From NCBI GenBank assembly GCA_016987375.1, contig PJRA01000196.1:1222140-1286139 (forward strand): a DNA stretch of 64,000 bases, written 5' to 3'. The notes under the pieces were generated by a model. The model ran no database searches, was not told the origin of the DNA, and saw only the letters and a list, made by a program, of their open reading frames with translations. Below, piece after piece: positions 57,967 through 64,000 of the stretch (the stretch's first letter is position 1; each line of letters begins with the position of its first letter). This DNA comes from Brachionus koreanus. Its lineage: Eukaryota; Rotifera; Eurotatoria; Ploima; Brachionidae. The translations under genes were made by a program, and so were the position numbers.

Positions 57967-60900
57967 ATGCCACTTCAGGAATCTGATAAAGGTTTAACTT
58001 ATTTATATTCTCTAAATAAAATTTTTAATTAACTAAATACTTTATTTTATTCTAATTTTAAAGTAAATCAAAAAATTTTTGAATATATCAAAAATGCGGA
58101 CATAGAAAATCTGGAAAATTGCATAAAACGTGGTACCTCAATAAACGAAATACAAAAAAGCCGAGACAAATTCTCACCACTTCACTGTGCAGCTTATTAC
58201 GGATCACTAGAATGTCTTCATTGGCTTTTGTGGCAAGGCGCAGATTCCACTATCACAACTCCTAAAGGATGGACGGCCGCTCACGTAGCCGCTATCCGAG
58301 GACAATACGCTTGCATTCAGGCATTGATAAAAAACGGCGTAAGCATGAACAGCCGAGATCACCGTGGTCTTACACCTGCACATCTAGTAACTTATTTTAT
58401 TTAATTTTTTTAATTTAGTCATTTTTTAAATTAAATTAAGGCTGCTACACATGGTCATTCTCATACACTTCAAGCTATTCTACGCAGTGGAGCAGATATA
58501 AACCTACAGGACACGAATGGCTGGACCCCTGTGCACGCCGCCGCATATCATGGTCGGCTTGGCTGCCTACAGTTTCTAAAAACAGCTGGTGGAAAGTTGG
58601 ACGAATGTGACAATGATGGCAATACACCGGCCCACTTAGCTGCCATTGAAGGAAATCTGCCTTGTTTAAAATACATTTTATCTAATGCAAATAATTCGAA
58701 TAGTATAATTGCAGCTCGCAATGATCAAGGCGATACACCCAAGACTCTCGCCCAGCAATTTTACAAGGATTCAGTTGTTGAATATTTAGAAGCTGTTGAA
58801 TGGGATCGGGATCATCCCGAACAAGCAGAAAGTATTTTAATTTTATATTATTTTTCATCATTTATTTAAAATTTTTGAACCTCAACTAAGCCAATTTAGC
58901 TTTATTTAAAAAAAAACTAGTTCTTCGAAAAAATTTTATTAATTTTTTAATTTAGATTTGGCATTTCCTGCGCATGTTGCCGCATTCAATGGCGACCTGG
59001 AGCATATAAAACTGCTAGTTGAACAAGGAGTCATAAATATAAATGAAAGAGATGACAAGGGATCAACTATTGCACATAAAGCTGCTGGTCAGGGACATAT
59101 GCACATTTTACAGTGGTTGATTGAGAACGGAGCTGACTTGAAGCTGGTTAATCAGGCTGGAGAAACAGCTAGGGATATTGCCAAACGATTTGCCCAGCTT
59201 GCTTGTGTTAAAATTCTAGACTTGGAGACTTTGAGTGATGACGAAGAGTACCAAGGTAAAGATAGAACTGATTTGAATTTCAATGGTGAATCTAGAGATG
59301 GCATACAATTGAGTGTTCAACAGAAAAAAGATGCCAAGTTAAGAGCTAAAAAAAGGCTTGAAGAGATAGAAAAACAGCTAGTTATTGCAAAGTCAAATTA
59401 CTTACAACTTGGCGGAAAACTCGAAGACATATCCAATAGTGAATATCGCAATGAACAAAATAAAATAAAGTAAATGTCTTTGAATAGAATGCTTTGGCTT
59501 ATAATTTATTGTTTTTGTTTATAGAGAACAATCGAGAATAATTGGAGAACTGGAAGATCAATTGGAAATGGAAAGAATTCGTAGGGAAAAGCTTGAGTCT
59601 CAGTTGGACCATTGTAGACAAGAATTAGAAAAAACGATTAAAAAAATGAGAGAATTTGAGACTAAAGTTGTTGTTTTAGAGCGCTACATTCAACTAACAA
59701 GTAAGCAAGAAAACAAAGCAGCCAAAAAAGCTCTTAAAGAAAAACAAAATGGTGCGAATTTGGCCAAAGCGCCCTTGATTAGGCCAAAGAGTCAGACTAA
59801 ACTCAAGAATAGAGAAGATACATCGTCTAGAAGTTCACCTTCTGATAGAAAAGAAAGCAAGGATTCAGAGCCGAGTTATTTAAAAAAAAGATATGAAATA
59901 CTGAATGTAGATTTTGTCTTTTTATTGTATCTTTAATATTTTATTTTTTTAAAACTTTAAGACTTTGACAAAAGCACAATTAGATGAACTTCATACAGCT
60001 TTCAAAGAAATAGATAGGTAATTTGAATCTATTCAACTAATTTCCATTATATTAATTTTATTTTGTCCAAAAGTCAATTAAATACGTAACTGTAAAAATC
60101 TCAAAATTAGTTAACTTTTTCAATTTAGATTTTGTAAAACTTTTCATTAAATTACATAAATTTAATTAAGCCAATAATTTAAAATTGAAATTTATGTTTG
60201 TCTTGTTGATAGAAATTTCAATACTAGTCTGTAAATTGGCTTGCCAAGCAGAAGTTTTAAATTCTCTATTTTTTCTCAAGAGTTTTGATTTGGTCCCGAT
60301 ATGAAAATTGTTAATTTATATTACTTATTGCTAACTATTTACATAAGACATTTTCAATAATTTACTTAAAAAAAATAAGGACTTCAGTGAATATCAAGAG
60401 TGCAAAAATTTTTTTATATTTGCTCAATATACTTGATTTTTTCATGCTTTATAATCAGTCAAAGTTTTGGCAAATTTTAGCTAATTTTAGCTTTAATTAA
60501 TTTTTATTTCACTTTTTTCTCCTTGAAAAAAGTTTTTGAAATTGTAAAAAAATTTCTTTAAAGAATTTGAAAATTAAATCAATTTTTTGTTAACATTTTA
60601 ATTTAATTAAAAAAGCTCAAAAACTACTGTAAGGTCGGAACTGTAAAGAACAGTTTCAATATTTTGGAATATATTTTGGCTTGCTAGTTCGTAAAAAAGC
60701 TTATTTATTTGTTTATCATTGCTGGTTTTGGAAAGACTTCTATGACATTCTCAATTTAGGGTGAGGACTAAAAACAAATACTAAAAAATGCAAAAATAAC
60801 TATTACAAAAGCTGAACATCAAATAAAATGTTCTATTTGTTTAGTTTATGATAAAGGAATTAATAAAGGGTTTTGAAGCGAATGATGATGAACAACATTA

Positions 60901-62266
60901 CAAATGATTGAAACATAATTAAAAAATTAAATTTGAATTCTCTTTCGAAAATTTAATTCAAGAACATAATCGAAAAAGAAAAAAGCTGGTCAATGGTATA
61001 AAAGAAATTAGGTTGTTTACTTTTTATTAAGAAATTATTAAAAAATGTTTTATGCGTTTGACATTATTGAAATTTTTTTTTATTCGATTTATGTGTTCTT
61101 CAACTTTTTGGAAAAATAATTTTATGAGTTTATCACTTTTTTTAATGTATTTAATCTCTTTTTTTGTTTTCTCATACCTCAACATACCCGTTTGTAATCA
61201 AGTATATTGAGCTAATTTAATCATATTCTAAATCAGGACATTCAAATCTATAAGAATATAAAAAAAATTGTCTGAGACATATTAGATTTTTTCAACAAAT
61301 ATATTCTTTACTTATTTAAATTATTTATTATGTATAATACATGTATATTATTTAAATAATCTCTCAGCTAGAGCATCACCTAAATTAAAAACTAGTTTAT
61401 GCATCAAAAAATCAATAAAATTGAAAATTAATCTGATACAGCAGAAAAAAAATATTTTGAATTTTTTTAACTTAAATTTTTTTTTGTTCGTTTTTTCAAA
61501 ATTCACAAGATCAAAGCTACCAAAATATAAGTCAGTTGAAAAACACATTTAAACACATTGTTGTAAAACGTAACACAAACTAAAATAATTAAACAATTTT
61601 ACTAAATAAAAAAAATATTTTCTTCAGAATTTTAGTAATTAAAGACTAAAATATATATTTTTTAAATCACTTTTTCACTATTTGGATATAGAATTTTTTT
61701 AATCATTGAGGAGGTTGGGTCAAAAATTTACTACTTAGTTACTTCCGAAAAAAACTTTGTTTTCTAAAACATCAAGGACACTTAAAGGAAAAAAAATTTT
61801 AAATCTCGATATTTTTTGCCTTTTTTTTTGCCTTTAATTTGATTTTTGTATTACAAATTTATTAAACTTTTGAGAATATTTAAGAGATAATTCAAAATAT
61901 ATTTCCCGAAAAGAGCTTAAGCAGGCTTTTCAAAAATTGGATATTCGTGTGCCAGAAGGGGAGATGGATAGTATAATTAATCAAATGGACTCAAATGAAG
62001 ACGGAAAAATTGATTTTTATGAATTTGCTCATGTCATGGCTAAAAGTTATTATAGAAAATTTTCCAAGGATGAGATCATTGAGGAATTTAAAAAGTACGA
62101 TCTAAATAATAGTGGATTTATATCAGCCGAAGAACTAAGAACTGTTCTTTCCAAAAAATGCAGATTTATCACCCATGAGGAAGCACAGGATCTAATTAGA
62201 AAAGTCGATAAGAACCGTGATAATCTATTAAATATTCAAGAATTTGCAGACTTAATGGAATTTTAA
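57967..62266 (+). CDS. Ankyrin-repeat, coiled-coil and EF-hand protein (ANKRD42-like N-terminal part fused to a calmodulin-like module)
   Basis: Seven exons join in phase to 690 residues: 57967-57991, 58064-58386, 58441-58831, 58956-59469, 59525-59906, 59962-60017 and 61885-62266. Exons 2-4 code about eight ankyrin repeats (for example SPLHCAAYYGSLECLHWLL, GWTAAHVAAIRGQYACIQAL, NTPAHLAAIEGNLPCLKYIL, STIAHKAAGQGHMHILQWLI), the architecture of ANKRD42. End of exon 4 and exon 5 code a Lys/Glu coiled coil and a Ser-rich linker. Exons 6-7 code four EF-hands; loops are DRDNSKYISRKE, DSNEDGKIDFYE, DLNNSGFISAEE and DKNRDNLLNIQE, all with acidic first and last ligands. Exon 6 has no in-frame ATG and a stop lies just upstream in the intron, so it must be spliced to exon 5, whose donor is in the same phase. 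Likely a Ca2+-responsive scaffold. AATAAA at 62309-62314. Confidence 0.88.
60018..61884 (+). other. Large intron inside the EF-hand module
   Basis: The 1.87-kb intron falls inside the first EF-hand loop (after Asp-Arg). It is A/T-rich without recognisable TE coding sequence; the small minus-strand frame at 61348-61548 has no support. All other introns of the gene are 54-124 bp. Confidence 0.65.
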
Positions 62267-62308
62267 CAAATTATTTAATATTATTTTTACACTTTTTTAC
62301 TTTAATTT

Positions 62309-62344
62309 AATAAATTTAACTAAAAAAAAGTTAAAAATTTTATT
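62309..62344. terminator. Facing polyadenylation signals between convergent genes
   Basis: AATAAA for the plus-strand gene (62309-62314) and AATAAA on the minus strand for Aph-1 (62344-62339) face each other 24 bases apart. Only 149 bases separate the two stop codons, so the 3' UTRs must be very short or overlap. Confidence 0.55.
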
Positions 62345-62415
62345 CAAAAAAAAATTTTTATGTATAGATTTAAGATAGTTTTAAAAAAAATTACAGAAAT
62401 TCTCATTCTAATGCT

Positions 62416-63270
62416 TTAAGCTCCGAGTTTTTGGCGATGGGTTTTTCTCAAAATAACCACCGATACAATTGTGTTTAAAAAGAGCACTATGTAGCTCAAC
62501 AAAACTGTATAGACATAGGATTTTTCTCTTTTGGAATCATTGGCCAAGGACAGACAGGAGACAAAAATATGCGAGAAAACAACCAAAAGCAAACATGACC
62601 ATAATTTGATTGATTTTTTTGGATATATGGTCAATGACAGATACATAATAATACTCCAGCATGTGTGCAAAAGAATAAAGCACAAACTAAGCATTGCAGA
62701 CACAAGATAAAAGTATTGTGAGTCACCTTTTATTCCCACTGTTCCTGGCCCGGTCATATCACCAAGAACATTTACCAAAGAAAAAGCTCCGCTTATAATG
62801 CCGAATCCAAGGCCAGATACTTTTTTTTTTTTTTTAAAATTTTTAATTTTTTGTCAATTTTTTTTTCATCAAATTACCATATGAAATGACCCGACTGTCG
62901 AAGTCTGTCCGGTCTTTGTGATGCATATTTTTTTGAACTTTTTCTAGACCTTTTTGAGCTTTTTTGATGAATAAATAGAATAAATATCTGAACGCTTCTT
63001 GGAAAAGAACAGAAAAAACCAGCGCAAAGAGCAGTTTATTTCTTAATGGAACAACTGCGAACCATAGCAATGCAGATATAAGTAATGAAAGTAGCCAAAA
63101 AAATGAGCTTTTTAATAAAATTAGAAAAAAAAATTTAGAAATAAAACTAATAGAACCTGGTCATTAGGATTATGACTCTGATTGGGTCTTTGGCAATTGT
63201 GATTGCAAACATTGCTGTAGGAGGCCCAAATGCTAAGAAAAAGCACCCAAAAAATTCGATTAGGGCCATT
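62416..63270 (-). CDS. aph-1: Aph-1, gamma-secretase subunit
   Basis: Multi-pass membrane scaffold of gamma-secretase, which cleaves Notch and APP-type stubs. Exons on the minus strand are 63157-63270, 62878-63107 and 62416-62819; introns are 49 and 58 bp. Diagnostic blocks are EFFGCFF at the start, AFGPPTAMFAITIAKDPIRV, LFQEAFRYLFYLFIKKAQKG, SGLGFGIISGAFSLVNVLGD with the GxxxG helix-packing motif, GPGTVGIKGDSQYFYLVSAM with the conserved GDS, and the conserved helix His in LLHTCWS and FSHIFVS. As read, 748 coding bases are not a multiple of three. A T6 run (minus strand, 63238-63243) in exon 1 has one base too many, and with five it would be 248 residues, close to the family's ~250-265. Acceptor-like AAATTTTAG ends at 63284. 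Confidence 0.9.
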
Positions 63271-63284
63271 ATTTATTGTTATCT

Positions 63285-64000
63285 AAAATTTATTTTTTTA
63301 TAAATAATCAAAAAATGAAATATTTTTTCATAATTAGCTTGAATAAAGCAAAATGATTAAGTAGAAGTAATAATTAAAAAAAATGTGACTAAATTTAAAA
63401 TTAGATGTGCAATTTTTATTTTCTAAAATATCCAACATCCAATATCAACAAATCATGGGCATAATTTTAAAGAAAAAGCATTTTAAAATGAAAAACACAT
63501 GATCTTAATATTTTAAGATCAAAAAATTATATTATTTTATTTGATTAAATTTATTTAATATAATCGAGACGCATTGTCTTAAAATATAAAGATCATGTGT
63601 TTTTTTTCATTTAATTTTTGACTTTTTGAAAATTTGTTTAAAATTTTTTTCATGGTCAAGTCAATGATTTGACTCTAAACCTCTAAACTATATCAAAAAT
63701 GTATCTAGATCTTTTAAAAAGTCTGATCAAGTCTTAAATTAACTTCATTTAAAAATATTTTAACCAAATTTCAAACCAAATTTGTTGACCAGAGTTGTTA
63801 AAAAGTCCCAAGTATTAAAAAATTGGAAAAAATTTAAAAAGTACAAGTCTTAACTTTGTAACTATAAAGTAATTATTCATTTATTAAAAGAAACTTATTA
63901 TTAATAAAAAAAATTATATTTTAAATAATTGTTTAATTATTATATAATTTCTTGATTTTTTCTTTGCAAGTTTTCACTAATTTACCAAAATTCAATTTAT
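63285..64000. other. AT-rich end of window with a long hairpin
   Basis: No gene seen. The only structure is the inverted repeat at 63485-63612. Confidence 0.45.
63485..63612. repeat. Inverted repeat, about 35-bp arms, 58-bp loop
   Basis: The left arm (63485-63518) starts AAAATGAAAAACACATGATC. The right arm (63577-63612), reversed, reads AAATGAAAAAAAACACATGA and continues TCTTTATATTTTAAGA, against TCTTAATATTTTAAGA on the left. It is probably a small hairpin-type MITE. No target duplication was identified. Confidence 0.65.

Noticed and set aside
59962..62266. EF-hand exons as a separate calmodulin-like gene
   Set aside because: No in-frame ATG in or directly before exon 6, an upstream in-frame stop, and a matching phase with exon 5 favour a single gene; transcript data could still change this.
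62843..63070. Aph-1 exon 2 ORF read through its donor to the end
   Set aside because: The last residues come from intron sequence; a GTAATT donor at 62877 joins in phase to SGLGFGIISG.

Overview
This is a piece of an animal nuclear genome. It is very A+T-rich (roughly a quarter G+C by eye), the genes are split by short introns (many 42-72 bp, all GT...AG), and the spaces between genes are full of decayed transposable elements. Nanos, a five-Ig/FN3 neural-type adhesion molecule, the gamma-secretase subunit Aph-1 and cilia/sperm-type coiled-coil proteins make it metazoan. The A+T bias, tiny introns and TE load would suit a small invertebrate such as a monogonont rotifer, but that is inference. 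An 86-base N run (25252-25337) marks an assembly gap.

Layout. 1-3.1 kb: LINE remnants, one with a YADD reverse-transcriptase motif. 3.5-6.6 kb, minus strand: a Fasciclin II/NCAM-like gene with two alternative, phase-compatible 3' ends, one coding a GPI-type tail and one a transmembrane segment plus cytoplasmic tail. 6.6-26.4 kb: a long gene desert with LINE 3' ends, piggyBac-like MITEs, a nested retroelement insertion with a visible empty site, and more complex islands that could be regulatory. 26.55-27.19 kb: a two-exon nanos gene with a complete CCHC-CCHC zinc finger. 30.0-31.0 kb: a six-exon coiled-coil gene (CCDC172-like, tentative). 31.5-35.1 kb: dead LINEs, an intact TTAA-flanked MITE and small transposon relics. 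36.07-40.10 kb: a five-exon gene resembling C6orf163, with an 0.8-kb hAT element in its first intron. 40.5-55 kb: LINE, mariner and MITE remnants plus a tRNA-derived SINE. 55.08-55.67 kb: a single-exon, single-pass membrane protein with two PPxY motifs. 57.2 kb: an intronless FKBP12-type pseudogene. 57.97-62.27 kb: a seven-exon gene joining ankyrin repeats, a coiled coil and four EF-hands in one 690-residue frame. 62.42-63.27 kb, minus strand: Aph-1, tail to tail with the previous gene and carrying a one-base frameshift in its first exon.

The genes do not form an operon or obvious pathway. Six of seven have an acceptor-like T-rich...AG only 5-18 bases before the start codon, which suggests spliced-leader trans-splicing or routine 5'UTR introns. 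The points most worth a second look are the ankyrin/coiled-coil/EF-hand fusion, the dual GPI/TM ends of the adhesion gene, the Aph-1 frameshift, and the transposon structures with preserved target-site duplications.
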